Positions 8,332 to 17,500 are shown, counted from the stretch's first letter. The stretch is DNA of 64,000 bases from Actinoallomurus oryzae (GCF_039541955.1 NZ_BAABHF010000046.1:124001-188000); one strand, 5' to 3'. The notes: a model not told the origin generated them from the letters alone. Translations and numbers: made by a program.

Positions 8332-9159
8332 GTGCCTGGACGAGGTGCTTCGGTTGCCGGTGCGTCGGCGCACGCCCGATACCGGCGCCTGCGGGCGGAG
8401 TACCGGCAGGAGCGGGTCCTCGCGCGCCTCGTGCTGGCGGGCGTCGCGGGCTCCATGACGGCCGGCGTCTTCGACTGGCTGACCGGTCTGGCCGCCGCCC
8501 TCGCGGCCCTCCTTCTGTACTCCTTCTACCTGCGGGTCAAGCCGGACCCGGTGACCCGCTGGCGGCGCGGCGCGGCGGCCGAGCGGCGCACCGGACGGCG
8601 GCTGGCGCGGCTGGACCCGGCCTACTTCCACGTCCTGCACGACCGGGCTCTGCCCATGACCGAGCGAAGCGAGGGAATCAAAAAACACGCCGCTGTGGTC
8701 ACTCCCTCCGACGCAGGAGGACTCACGAAGGCCCACGCGAACCTCGACCACCTCGTCATCGGCCTGACCGGCGTGTACGCGATCGTCTCGCGGCGCTGGC
8801 CGGTCCTCACCCGGTTGCGCGCGGTGGACGAGCGGCTGTGGGTCGGACCGCGGCCGATGACGCGGCTGCTCGTCACGGCGAGAGATGCGGCGCGTACGGT
8901 CGCCGAGCGCCTGTCGGAGGACCTCGGGCACCGGGTCGACGTGCACGCGGTCGTCGCCGTGCACGGCGCGCGGCCGCCGCACACGGGTTTCGTGTTCGAC
9001 GGCGTGACGGTGCAGCGGGCCGGGCGGACCCGCCGCTTCGTCGAACGCCGGCCGGCCGTGTACACCACGGCCCAGGTGACGGCGATCGCCGCGGCGGCGG
9101 AACGGATACTTCCCCCGATGATCGATGTGTGGGGAAAAACCAGCACGCTTCGTGACTGA
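8332..9159 (+). CDS. NERD-domain (nuclease-related) membrane protein
   Basis: A 275-residue protein. An N-terminal basic segment and two hydrophobic helices (about 35-70) precede a NERD domain: AAAERRTGRRLARLDP, VLHDRALP, then NLDHLVIGLTGVYAIVSR. NERD domains resemble restriction-endonuclease folds and are common in membrane-anchored actinobacterial proteins of unknown role. Between DRALP and NLDHLVIG, where relatives have only a few residues, there are about 28 extra residues encoded by an A-rich palindromic insert (8656-8738). GAGGAGGAG precedes GTG 8332. The insert may disturb the active site. Confidence 0.82.
   Translation: MPGRGASVAGASAHARYRRLRAEYRQERVLARLVLAGVAGSMTAGVFDWLTGLAAALAALLLYSFYLRVKPDPVTRWRRGAAAERRTGRRLARLDPAYFHVLHDRALPMTERSEGIKKHAAVVTPSDAGGLTKAHANLDHLVIGLTGVYAIVSRRWPVLTRLRAVDERLWVGPRPMTRLLVTARDAARTVAERLSEDLGHRVDVHAVVAVHGARPPHTGFVFDGVTVQRAGRTRRFVERRPAVYTTAQVTAIAAAAERILPPMIDVWGKTSTLRD
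8656..8738. repeat. Short palindromic insertion element in frame
   Basis: About 83 bases interrupt the NERD domain in frame. The segment contains GAGCGAAGCGAGGGA and, after an A-rich loop, TCCCTCCGACGC; GAGGGA (8671-8676) pairs with TCCCTC (8703-8708), giving an imperfect inverted repeat. A run of six A is very unlike the surrounding >70% GC DNA. Boundaries are approximate, judged from where NERD homology stops and resumes. Confidence 0.5.
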
Positions 9160-9270
9160 TGAGTACGCTCAGATACTGCCGGGGACCCACGCCCGTCGCG
9201 AGTGGCGCATGGGGTTCCCGGCGGTCTCTCGGCACAACAGGAACGACTCGCGTAGCTGGGGAGAAGGGGC

Positions 9271-10326
9271 ATGGCGGGCCGCATCGTCGTCTTCGGTGCC
9301 ACCGGCTACACCGGCGCCCTGACCGCGAGAGCGCTCGTCGCCCAGGGTGCGCGCCCGGTCCTCGCCGGGCGGAACCGCACGGCCCTGGCCGCGCTCGCGG
9401 ACGAGCTCGGCGGCCTGGAGATCGCCTACGCCGACGCCGAGGAGCCGCGGTCCGTACGGGCCCTGGTCGAACGCGACGACGTCCTGGTCACGACGGTCGG
9501 ACCGTTCCTGCGGTACGGGCACGCCGCCGTGGAGGCCGCGGTCGACGCGGGCGCGCACTACCTCGACTCCACCGGTGAGCCGCCCTTCATCCGTGAGGTC
9601 TTCGAGTCTTACGGGCCACGCGCGACGCGGTCGGCGCTGATCACCGCGTTCGGCTACGACTACGTCCCGGGCAACCTCGCCGCGGGCCTGGCCCTCGACC
9701 GCGTCGGCGACGACGGGTTCCGCGTCGACATCGGGTACTTCGTCGGCGGCGGCGACCTGTGGCGTGGCCTGACAGCGTCGAGCCTGCAGTCGGTCGCCGG
9801 CGTGGCCACCGCCCGGATGTACACCTTCCGCGGGCGGATCCACGAGGAACGCCGCCCGCGGGTGCGTGAGTTCCAGGTGGGGGGCCGGTCGCGGGTCGGC
9901 CTGTCGATCGGCGCCTCCGAGCACTTCGCGCTGCCCGCGTCCTACCCGGCGTTGTACGAGGTCAACGTCTATCTGGGCTGGTTCGGCCGCGCCACGAGGC
10001 TGGCCGCGCGAGGGCGGGTCGGCGCGTTCGGCGCGCGGGCCGCCCTCGCCACGCTGGCGCGCCTGGCGCGGCGCCGGAGCGGGAAGAGCACGCTGACGTC
10101 GCGCATCGTCGCGGTCGCCTATGACAGCGAGGGATCGTTGCTCACGGATGTGCACCTTTCCGGCGGTGATCCCTACGAGTTCACGGCCGGTGCCCTTTCT
10201 TGGGCCGCTTGTCAGGCCTCAAGGGGAATGGTGGAAACGGGAGCTATGGGGCCGGTAACCGCTTTCGGTCTTGCCGAACTCGAAGCGGGCTGTGCGATGG
10301 CGGGAATCGCGCGGGTCACCGGCTGA
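9271..10326 (+). CDS. Saccharopine dehydrogenase-like / trans-acting enoyl reductase family protein
   Basis: A 351-residue NAD(P)-binding protein starting with the Rossmann loop GATGYTGAL (residues 8-16). The following VLAGRNRTALAAL and DVLVTTVGPFLRYG segments are typical of the saccharopine-dehydrogenase-like family, which includes mycobacterial trans-acting enoyl reductases. STGEPPFIREV and GYDYVPGNLA follow. GGAGAAGG precedes ATG 9271. Family members reduce lipid or amino-acid intermediates; the substrate here is unknown. It appears monocistronic. Confidence 0.85.
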   Translation: MAGRIVVFGATGYTGALTARALVAQGARPVLAGRNRTALAALADELGGLEIAYADAEEPRSVRALVERDDVLVTTVGPFLRYGHAAVEAAVDAGAHYLDSTGEPPFIREVFESYGPRATRSALITAFGYDYVPGNLAAGLALDRVGDDGFRVDIGYFVGGGDLWRGLTASSLQSVAGVATARMYTFRGRIHEERRPRVREFQVGGRSRVGLSIGASEHFALPASYPALYEVNVYLGWFGRATRLAARGRVGAFGARAALATLARLARRRSGKSTLTSRIVAVAYDSEGSLLTDVHLSGGDPYEFTAGALSWAACQASRGMVETGAMGPVTAFGLAELEAGCAMAGIARVTG

Positions 10327-10570
10327 CCGTCGCCCTCCCGGGCCTGTCGCGAGGCTCGCCGCCGAGGTGATCGGCCCGCCGCCGTGCGGCGTCTGAGAGG
10401 CGTCCGTCCTGGTCGGTGGCGCCTTTCCCCCTTGTCCGTACGGACCGCGCCCATGCGGGGCAAAACCGTCATAGGCCGATAAACGACGGCTTACCCATAT
10501 AAAGAAACGCAATTTGCAGGCAGTTTCGGGTGGCGATCCGAATAAACTTCTATGGCTCTTCGGGAAAGTG

Positions 10571-10600
10571 TTGAAGATGGGGCGTAAAAGGTTTTAACTT
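10571..10600 (+). promoter_or_regulatory. Promoter of the sigma-fusion gene
   Basis: A -35-like TTGAAG (10571-10576), an 18-base spacer and TAACTT (10595-10600) lie 7 bases before ATG 10608, so the mRNA is predicted to be leaderless. The preceding gap (10327-10570) is AT-richer near its end and shows no gene. Confidence 0.55.
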
Positions 10601-10607
10601 CAGCGCC

Positions 10608-12296
10608 ATGGAAGACCGGCTATTGGTCGAGGCACTGCGATCACGTGACCCCATCGCCATGGGTGCGGTCTACGACGACTACGCCGAAGGCCTCTACGGC
10701 TACTGCTGGTTCCAGCTGCGCAACGGCGACGCCGCGCAGGTGGCGTTCCGCGACACCCTCATGTGCGCCGAGGCGCACATCGGACGGCTGCGCAGTCCCG
10801 CGCGGTTCGGCCCGTGGCTCTACGCGCTCGCGCGGATCGAGTGCCGGCGGCGGCGGCCGGCCGGCCCGGTCCAGCCCGACCTGCCGGTGGCCCGGCACGA
10901 CCAGGACGACGTCGACCTGCGGCTGATGGCGTGGCGCGCCGTCACCGGGCTGCCGTCGCTGAGCCGCGAGCTCCTCGACCTGCGGCACCGGCACGGCCTG
11001 ACCGACTCCGACATCGCGCTCGTCGTCGGGCGGCGCACCAAGGAGGTCGGCGAGCTGCTGGGCCAGGCCGCCGTGCTGCTGGAGGCCGCGCTCATCGCGG
11101 AGATCCTCGCCCACGACGGCCTGGAGAGCTGCTCGCGGCGCTCGGCGCTCCTGCGCCCCCGCAAGGACGAGATCGACGACGATCTGCGCGAGGCGCTCGT
11201 CCGCCACTCGCTCGAATGCCCGCGGTGCGCCCGGCACCTGCCGGAGAACATCGCGCCGCGCAAGGTCTACGCCCTGCTGCCCCACGTGCCGTTGCCGCCC
11301 ACGCTGCGCGGCCGGCTCATGAACTGCTTCACCGACCCCGAGCTGGCCGGTTACCGGCTGTTCGCGGCGGCGCGCGTGTCGCGCTTCGGGGCGCAGGGCT
11401 TCCCCCAGCAGCACGGCACGGGCCCGGGCGCCGCCCTGCGGCGCGCCTCGGAGGACGCCTCGCGCGGCTGGCCGCGGGCGCTCACCGCCGCGGTCGGGGC
11501 GCTGATCGCCGCCGTCACGACGGTCACCGTGTGCGGCTACCTCGGCGACGACACCCTCCATGGTTCGAACGGCGTCATCGCCGGACCGCCCGGCGCGCGG
11601 TCGCCGCGGCCGAGCCCCGCTCCGCCGAGCCGGCCCGGCGGTGCCCGCCCGGTGTCGGCGGCGCTACCCCTGGCCCTGCCCGACCCGGCCGGTCCCGCCG
11701 CGCTGGGCGCCGCGCCGCCGAAGGACTACCTGTGGGCCCCGGCCCCCGAAGACCTCGACGTACGGCCCGGCCGGCTGACGCTCCCGGCGGGCGGCGCGGG
11801 CGTGATCGTGCTGAGCTGTGCGACCGGCAGTCTCGACTGGCAGGTGTCCGGGGGCTGGCCGGCGCGCCTCAGCCCCGCGGCGGGCACCCTCCGGTGCGGC
11901 GTCGCGCAGCTCGTCACCGTACGCGCCCCGGCCGCCGGCTCCGGCTCGACGGTCGTCACGTTCTGGCCGGGCGGCCACCAGGTCCAAATCGTGTGGGGCG
12001 GCCGTCAGCCGTACCCGCCGCCGTCGACGCCCACACCGGTCCCCGTCCCGACGGACCCTCCGTCCAGCCCGCCTGAGCCGAGCGAGCCCGCGCCGAGCGA
12101 GCACCCGCCCGGCCAGTCCCCGCCGGGCGAACCCGCGCCGTCCTCACCGAGCCGGCCCGAGAGCCCGCAGCCTCCGCCGAGCCGGCCCGAGCCGACGACG
12201 GCCCCGCCGCCCGAGTCACCGCCCGCCGCGACGGCGCCGGCCGACCCTCCCCACTCCGATCCGCCCGCAGATCCGTCCTCCGGCTCGGCCGGCTGA
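10608..12296 (+). CDS. ECF-like sigma factor fused to zinc-finger, TM helix and surface BACON-like domain
   Basis: A 562-residue multidomain protein. Residues 1-90 resemble sigma region 2 (DDYAEGLYGYCW, LYALARIEC), but the usual DxVQDTF core is altered to AQVAFRDTL. Residues about 115-165 resemble region 4 (LPSLSRELLDLRHRHGLTDSDIA). HSLECPRC at about 200-207 is an HxxxCxxC zinc-binding anti-sigma motif. One TM helix (about 288-313) follows, then an extracellular beta-rich BACON-like segment (LTLPAGGAGVIVLS...) and a Pro/Ser/Glu-rich tail. It may be a membrane-tethered sigma factor with built-in inhibitor and surface sensor. The next gene overlaps its stop by one base. Confidence 0.7.
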   Translation: MEDRLLVEALRSRDPIAMGAVYDDYAEGLYGYCWFQLRNGDAAQVAFRDTLMCAEAHIGRLRSPARFGPWLYALARIECRRRRPAGPVQPDLPVARHDQDDVDLRLMAWRAVTGLPSLSRELLDLRHRHGLTDSDIALVVGRRTKEVGELLGQAAVLLEAALIAEILAHDGLESCSRRSALLRPRKDEIDDDLREALVRHSLECPRCARHLPENIAPRKVYALLPHVPLPPTLRGRLMNCFTDPELAGYRLFAAARVSRFGAQGFPQQHGTGPGAALRRASEDASRGWPRALTAAVGALIAAVTTVTVCGYLGDDTLHGSNGVIAGPPGARSPRPSPAPPSRPGGARPVSAALPLALPDPAGPAALGAAPPKDYLWAPAPEDLDVRPGRLTLPAGGAGVIVLSCATGSLDWQVSGGWPARLSPAAGTLRCGVAQLVTVRAPAAGSGSTVVTFWPGGHQVQIVWGGRQPYPPPSTPTPVPVPTDPPSSPPEPSEPAPSEHPPGQSPPGEPAPSSPSRPESPQPPPSRPEPTTAPPPESPPAATAPADPPHSDPPADPSSGSAG

Positions 12297-12964
12297 TGGA
12301 GGCCTACACGGTGCGTGCCGACACCCCGCGCGGCGCGCTGGTGACGCCGAGGTTCGTCGAGCCCGAGCTGGCCGACCTGGTCGGACGCATCCAGCGGGTG
12401 CCCTGGCCGCAGTGGAACGAACCCGGCGACCGGATGTGCCAGGAGGTGATCGAGCTGTGCCGCCTGCAGGCCGCGCGGGGGCTCACCGTGCTGTCCTGGC
12501 TCGCGGACGGCGGCGCGCCCGGAGACGCCGGCGACGAGGTCGGCTGGCTCCTCACCACCACCCGGCTCACCGGTCACCGCCAGCGGCGCATGTACGGCGC
12601 CGCCGAGCGCCTCGCCCCGCCCGTACGCGACCTGGTGATCGCCAACTTCACCTGGGCGCTGTCCTCCGCGCACGGCAGCCGGGTGACCGCGCCGTTCTTC
12701 GCCAGCCGCGCCTACCCCGACGACGGATACGCCGCCGCGCACACCACCATGACGCTGACGCAGCTCTGGCAGCGCGTTCCCGAGGTGCGCCAGGCGCTCG
12801 CGGTGGCGTGGGCCGCCACCCGTACGCCCGCCGACTGGTGCCGGGCGGCCGAGCTCCAGGCCCGCTACGGCGGAGAAGTCCCGGTCGTCACCTATCCGCG
12901 TGGCCCGTTCCCGCCGAAATCGGTCACCCGTCCCTGGATCAACCGGCTGCTGGGAGGCGAGTGA
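12296..12964 (+). CDS. Conserved protein of unknown function coupled to the sigma fusion
   Basis: A 222-residue soluble protein not assigned to a family. ATG 12296 shares its A with the TGA of the sigma fusion, so the two are translationally coupled. It is rich in Trp and Arg, with motifs VPWPQWNEPGDRMCQEV and FTWALSSAHGSR; no signal peptide or membrane segment is seen. The pairing suggests it acts with the sigma-like protein, perhaps as a cytoplasmic partner, but this is inference from gene order only. Confidence 0.7.
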   Translation: MEAYTVRADTPRGALVTPRFVEPELADLVGRIQRVPWPQWNEPGDRMCQEVIELCRLQAARGLTVLSWLADGGAPGDAGDEVGWLLTTTRLTGHRQRRMYGAAERLAPPVRDLVIANFTWALSSAHGSRVTAPFFASRAYPDDGYAAAHTTMTLTQLWQRVPEVRQALAVAWAATRTPADWCRAAELQARYGGEVPVVTYPRGPFPPKSVTRPWINRLLGGE

Positions 12965-13067
12965 CCAGAGATATCAGTGGTGCTGGTGTTTCCATTGCGT
13001 CACCAGTGGTAACCCTTCGTGTGCGACACCCGCTCCGTGGCGCGGGCGAACATCGGGGGGATCCACC

Positions 13068-14282
13068 TTGGCAGGCTTCACGCGACGGCGGCTGCGACGG
13101 CTCGGCGCCCTGTCCCTGACCACGCTCACCGTCTCGGCGCTGCTCGCCGACCCTTCGTCCGCCGACCCGTCGCCGAGCGCGCGTGACCTCGCCCGCAGCC
13201 GGAAGCAGGTGCACGACCGGGCCGCCGACGTCGGACGCATCAACGCCGAGCTGGCCACGGCCAACGCCGCACTCGACGACATGAACGACGAGGCCGAGCT
13301 CGCCGTCGAGCGGTTCAACGGCGCGCGCGCCCGGCTCGAACAGGCCGACCGCGACTACCAGGCCGCGCTGGCCCGTACCGCCCGGGCCCGCGAGCGGCTC
13401 GCCCAGGCGCACCGCGACCTGGCGGTGTTCGCCTCGAAGGCCTACCGCACCGACGACAGCATCCCCTCGGCCGCCGCCGTGCTCGGCGGGCGCGGCGGGC
13501 CGCAGGGCTTCCTCGAACGCGCCGCCTTCATGCAGTTCCTCGCCAACCGGCAGCACTTCGCCGTCCAGCGGGAGGAGGCCACGCACACCATCGCCGACCT
13601 GTTCGAGAAGCAGTCGCGCCGGGCGCTCGACGCCCAGCGCGGAGCCACCCGGGCCACGGCCGCCGCGCGCCAGGCGGCGACGGCCGCCGTGGCACGGCAG
13701 CGGTCGAGCGTGCGGCGCATCCAGCGGCAGAAGGACGGCCTGGTCGCCGCGCTCAAGCGGGCGCGGACCCGTGCCGCCGACCTCCAGCGAGCCCACGCCG
13801 TCGGCAAGAGCGCGGCCCAGGCCGTGCCGCGGAACGCCCGTGAGGCCGCCCGGTCCGTACGCGGATCGTCACTCGGCGCCGTGGCGGCCCGCGCGGCGCT
13901 GCGATGGCTCGGCACGCCCTATTCCTGGGGCGGCGGAAACGCGTCCGGGCCCACGCTGGGGATCGCCCAGGGCGCGCACACCGTCGGCTTCGACTGCTCG
14001 GGACTGGTGACCTACGCCTGGGCCCGCGCCGGGGTGCCGCTCACGCACTACGCGACGGCCCAGTACAACGCGGGCCCGCATCCGACGCGTGACCAGTTGC
14101 GCCCCGGCGACCTGGTTTTCTTCGCCCACAACCCGGCCGACCCCAAGACGATCCACCACGTCGGCATCTACATCGGGGGAGGCCAGATGGTCGAGGCGCC
14201 CTTCACCGGGGCACGCGTGAGGATCTCGAACGCGTTCCGCCCCGACTACGCGGGCGCCACCCGTCCGGCAGGCCCGCGGTAG
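13068..14282 (+). CDS. Exported NlpC/P60 peptidoglycan endopeptidase with coiled coil
   Basis: A secreted C40 cysteine peptidase of about 404 residues that cleaves stem-peptide bonds. The signal peptide (RRRLRRLGALSLTTL...) is followed by a long coiled coil (about 40-250, RipA/CwlO-like), then the NlpC/P60 domain. Catalytic Cys is in GFDCSGLVTYAW, His in IHHVGIYIG, and the polar third residue falls in the following strand. TTG 13068 is chosen because it follows GGGGGAT and starts directly before the signal peptide; the longer upstream frame has no family resemblance. The coiled coil probably responds to an FtsEX-like or other membrane partner. It ends 4 bases from convergent ppa. Confidence 0.9.
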   Translation: MAGFTRRRLRRLGALSLTTLTVSALLADPSSADPSPSARDLARSRKQVHDRAADVGRINAELATANAALDDMNDEAELAVERFNGARARLEQADRDYQAALARTARARERLAQAHRDLAVFASKAYRTDDSIPSAAAVLGGRGGPQGFLERAAFMQFLANRQHFAVQREEATHTIADLFEKQSRRALDAQRGATRATAAARQAATAAVARQRSSVRRIQRQKDGLVAALKRARTRAADLQRAHAVGKSAAQAVPRNAREAARSVRGSSLGAVAARAALRWLGTPYSWGGGNASGPTLGIAQGAHTVGFDCSGLVTYAWARAGVPLTHYATAQYNAGPHPTRDQLRPGDLVFFAHNPADPKTIHHVGIYIGGGQMVEAPFTGARVRISNAFRPDYAGATRPAGPR

Positions 14283-14286
14283 AGGA

Positions 14287-14775
14287 TCAGTGACTCAACT
14301 GGGCGGCGCGCTTGAAGGAACGCTCGATCTCGGCCTCGGCGTCCGTGCGGCCGGCCCAGCTGGCGCCCTCGACCGACTTGCCGGGCTCCAGGTCCTTGTA
14401 GACCTCGAAGAAGTGCTGGATCTCCAGCCGTTCGAATTCCGGAACGTGATGAATATCACGAAGGTGCTCCATGCGCGGATCGGTGGCCGGCACGCACAGG
14501 ACCTTGTCGTCGCCGCCCGCCTCGTCCGTCATGCGGAACATCCCGACCGTACGGCACCGGATCAGGCACCCCGGAAACGTGGGTTCCTGCAGGAGAACAA
14601 GGGCGTCGAGCGGGTCGCCGTCCTCGCCGAGCGTGTTGTCGATGAACCCGTAGTCCGCCGGGTACTGCGTGGAGGTGAAGAGCATCCGGTCTAGGCGGAT
14701 TCGCCCGGTTTCGTGGTCCATCTCGTACTTGTTGCGTTGACCCTTAGGGATCTCGATAGTGACGTCGAATTGCAC
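14287..14775 (-). CDS. ppa: Inorganic pyrophosphatase
   Basis: Family I soluble pyrophosphatase hydrolysing PPi to two phosphates and pulling biosynthetic reactions forward. 162 residues, normal for bacteria. The metal-binding signature DGDPLDALV occupies residues 52-60; the substrate-binding KGQRNKYE (11-18) and YPADYGFI (38-45) are intact. It is convergent with the NlpC/P60 gene and divergent from dacB, as in many actinomycetes. Confidence 0.97.
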   Translation of the reverse strand: MQFDVTIEIPKGQRNKYEMDHETGRIRLDRMLFTSTQYPADYGFIDNTLGEDGDPLDALVLLQEPTFPGCLIRCRTVGMFRMTDEAGGDDKVLCVPATDPRMEHLRDIHHVPEFERLEIQHFFEVYKDLEPGKSVEGASWAGRTDAEAEIERSFKRAAQLSH

Positions 14776-14880
14776 AATGTCCTCCGCTCCCCGGGGCGGG
14801 CCGAGGCGGTTCTGGTTGGATGTTGGCCTGTCTAAGGATGTCGCACGTCACTAGTGCCACTGTTGGAGAGGGGCATTTAG

Positions 14881-16269
14881 GTGCGGAGGCCCGAGCGCGC
14901 CGTGGCCATGATCACACTGGCGCTGCTGAACGTCTTCCTCGTCACCGCCGCTCTCGCAGTGGTGAAGCTCACACCGGATCGTTCCCTCGCGCTCCGGCCG
15001 CCAACCGTCGCCGACCGCGAGATCATGCCCGCCGGCGCACCCGCCCTGGCTCCCGCCGCGGCGACCGCCCCGCTGCCCTCGCCGAACGCGCTGACGGCGC
15101 GCCTGGCCGGCCCGATGCAGGGCGCCGGGCTCGGCCAGAACCTGACGGGCGTCGTCATCGACGCCGTGACCGGCCGTTCCCTCTACAGCAGCAACGCCGA
15201 ACAGCCCGCGGTGCCCGCCTCGACGACCAAGCTGGTCACCGCGGTGGCCGTGCTCGCCTCGGCCGGCCCGGACCTCCGGCTCACCACCAGCGTCGTCCAG
15301 AGCAGCCGGGGCGTCATCCTCGTCGGCGGCGGCGATCCCACGCTGACGGCCGTCAGCCGGAAGAACGCCTACCCCAAGTACGCGTCACTCGCCGACCTGG
15401 CGAAACAGACCGCCAAGGCGCTGAAGGCCGCGGGCACGACGCATGTGACGGTCGACTATGACACCTCGGCGTACCAGGGCAGCACGATGGCCCCGGGCTG
15501 GAAGCAGCTCTACTTCTCCCCGGAGGGCGACGTGGCCCCGGTGACCGCGCTCGAGCTCGACGCGGGCCGCATCACGCCGGGACCCCAGTACACCCCCCGC
15601 GTCCAGGACCCGCCGTCGGCCGCCGCGCAGAGGTTCGCGCAGATGCTCACGAGCCGTGGCGTGACGGCTCATGTCGGGTCGCGCACGACGGCGCCCAAGG
15701 GAGCCCGCCGGCTCGGCGCCGTGCAGTCACCGCCGGTCTCGGTGCTGGTCGAGCAGCTGCTCACCCACAGCGACGACGACATCGCCGAGGCGATGGCCCG
15801 GCTGGTGGCGATGAACCTCCACAAGCAGCCGACGTTCGCGGGCGGTGCCGCGGCGACGCGCGAGGTGCTCGCCAGGCTCGGTGTCAGCGGGGGCGTGGAG
15901 ATCTTCGACGGCAGCGGGCTGTCGCACAACAACCGGATCACGCCGTCCGCGCTGGCCAAGGTGCTCGCCCTGGCCGCTTCCCCCGACCATCCCGAACTCC
16001 ATACAGTCCTGTCCGGAATGCCCGTCGCCGGGTTCTCCGGCACGCTCGACGACCGGTTCGACATGGGGACGGCCTCCGCCGGAAGGGGCGTCGTACGGGC
16101 CAAGACGGGCACCCTCGACGGCGTCAACACCCTCGCCGGAGTCGTCGAGGACGCGGACGGGCGGCTGCTGGCGTTCGCGTTCATGGCCAACCGGGTGCAG
16201 TCCCCGGCGGCGGCGATATCGGCTCTCGACACGCTCGCCGGCACGCTGGCCGGCTGCGGATGCCGCTGA
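14881..16269 (+). CDS. dacB: D-alanyl-D-alanine carboxypeptidase/endopeptidase (PBP4 type)
   Basis: A class C low-molecular-mass PBP that trims or cross-cleaves peptidoglycan stem peptides outside the membrane. 462 residues with an N-terminal signal/anchor helix (about 8-30). SxxK is STTK (Ser114, Lys117) and KTG is at 408-410. The middle SxN motif reads S297-D298-D299, with Asp where Asn is usual; if real this could change activity. A large insert domain lies between motifs, typical of PBP4. GTG 14881 follows GAGAGGGGC. Next come the zinc peptidase, tilS and hpt in conserved order. Confidence 0.93.
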   Translation: MRRPERAVAMITLALLNVFLVTAALAVVKLTPDRSLALRPPTVADREIMPAGAPALAPAAATAPLPSPNALTARLAGPMQGAGLGQNLTGVVIDAVTGRSLYSSNAEQPAVPASTTKLVTAVAVLASAGPDLRLTTSVVQSSRGVILVGGGDPTLTAVSRKNAYPKYASLADLAKQTAKALKAAGTTHVTVDYDTSAYQGSTMAPGWKQLYFSPEGDVAPVTALELDAGRITPGPQYTPRVQDPPSAAAQRFAQMLTSRGVTAHVGSRTTAPKGARRLGAVQSPPVSVLVEQLLTHSDDDIAEAMARLVAMNLHKQPTFAGGAAATREVLARLGVSGGVEIFDGSGLSHNNRITPSALAKVLALAASPDHPELHTVLSGMPVAGFSGTLDDRFDMGTASAGRGVVRAKTGTLDGVNTLAGVVEDADGRLLAFAFMANRVQSPAAAISALDTLAGTLAGCGCR

Positions 16270-16387
16270 TCAGCGACGCTCGACGGGAGTTCATCGGGTA
16301 TCTCCGGGCGTTGGAGCGTGTGAAGGCATGCTCCCCGGGCGAACGGGGACGTACCGTAGGTGGAGAGCCCGGCCGGAGAGGGTTGTA

Positions 16388-17500
16388 ATGCCAGCATCCA
16401 TGATCGACTGGAACGTCGCCGTTCAGACGGGGACCCGGCTTGTGCGACCCGGGCCGCAGGTGAGCCCACGGGAGGCCCGGCAGGTCGTCACCGAGCTGCG
16501 TGAGCTTTCCGCGGTGGCGCAGGGCCACGTGCGCGAGTTCACCGGCATGGACGGCGGGATCGACGGGTCACCGGCGAAGGTCGTCGACCGGCCCGGCTGG
16601 ATCCGCGCCAACATCGACGGCTTCCGCGTCGTCCTCGAACCCTTGATGGAGCAGCTCCAGGCCCGGCGCGGCGGCAGCGTGCTCGGCGGCGGCGTCGGCG
16701 GCGTGGTCGTCCAGGCCGTGGGCTCGCGGGTCACCGGCATGCAGGTCGGCGCCATCCTGGCGTACATGGCCAGCCGTGTGCTCGGCCAGTACGAGCTCTT
16801 CCTGCCGCCGGACCCGGCCGGCCGCGCGCCGACGGGGCGGCTGACGCTCGTCGCGCCCAACATCGTCCACGCCGAGCAGGAGCTGAACGTCGACCCGCAC
16901 GACTTCCGGCTCTGGGTGTGCCTGCACGAGGAGACCCACCGCGCCCAGTTCGCCTCGGTGTCGTGGCTGCGGGCGTACGTCCAGGACCAGATGACCGCGT
17001 TCCTGCTGGCCTCCGACCTCGACCCGGGCGCGCTGCTCGAACGCCTGCGCGGGGTGGGCGAGGCGGTCGCCGACGCCGTGCGCGGCGGCGAGGGCAACCT
17101 CATCGACGCCATCCAGACTCCCGAGCAACGGGAGATCCTCGACCGGCTGACCGCCGTGATGACCCTGGCCGAGGGCCACGGCGACTACGTGATGGACGCG
17201 GTGGGCCCGGAGGTCGTGCCGACCGTGGCCGACATCCGCGCCAAGTTCCAGCAACGCCGTGAGGGCGCGTCCCAGCTCGACCGGACGATCCGGCGCCTCC
17301 TGGGGCTGGAGATGAAGATGAAGCAGTACGCCGAGGGCTCTCGCTTCGTCAAGGAGGTCATCGACCGGGTCGGCATGGACGGCTTCAACCGCGTCTGGAC
17401 CTCGCCCAACACCCTGCCGACCCACGCCGAGATCAAGACCCCGTCCCTGTGGATCGGCCGCGTCATCGGCAAGCCCGAACTCCCCTCCAACGAGGCCTGA
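16388..17500 (+). CDS. Zinc-dependent metalloprotease-like protein (DUF2342, F420-biosynthesis-associated)
   Basis: A 370-residue protein of the actinobacterial DUF2342 family, annotated as zincin-like or associated with coenzyme F420. An HExxH motif, HEETH, is at residues 180-184 in CLHEETHRAQF. A helical C-terminal half carries EGHGDYVMDAVGP, giving a second metal-ligand candidate (Glu). No signal peptide is seen. Its place between dacB and tilS is widely conserved in actinobacteria. GGAGAGGG lies before ATG 16388. The substrate is not known. Confidence 0.85.
   Translation: MPASMIDWNVAVQTGTRLVRPGPQVSPREARQVVTELRELSAVAQGHVREFTGMDGGIDGSPAKVVDRPGWIRANIDGFRVVLEPLMEQLQARRGGSVLGGGVGGVVVQAVGSRVTGMQVGAILAYMASRVLGQYELFLPPDPAGRAPTGRLTLVAPNIVHAEQELNVDPHDFRLWVCLHEETHRAQFASVSWLRAYVQDQMTAFLLASDLDPGALLERLRGVGEAVADAVRGGEGNLIDAIQTPEQREILDRLTAVMTLAEGHGDYVMDAVGPEVVPTVADIRAKFQQRREGASQLDRTIRRLLGLEMKMKQYAEGSRFVKEVIDRVGMDGFNRVWTSPNTLPTHAEIKTPSLWIGRVIGKPELPSNEA

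Noticed and set aside
12965..13067. Possible c-di-AMP (ydaO) riboswitch before the NlpC/P60 gene
   Set aside because: Only 103 bases are available and the conserved ydaO core segments were not seen.
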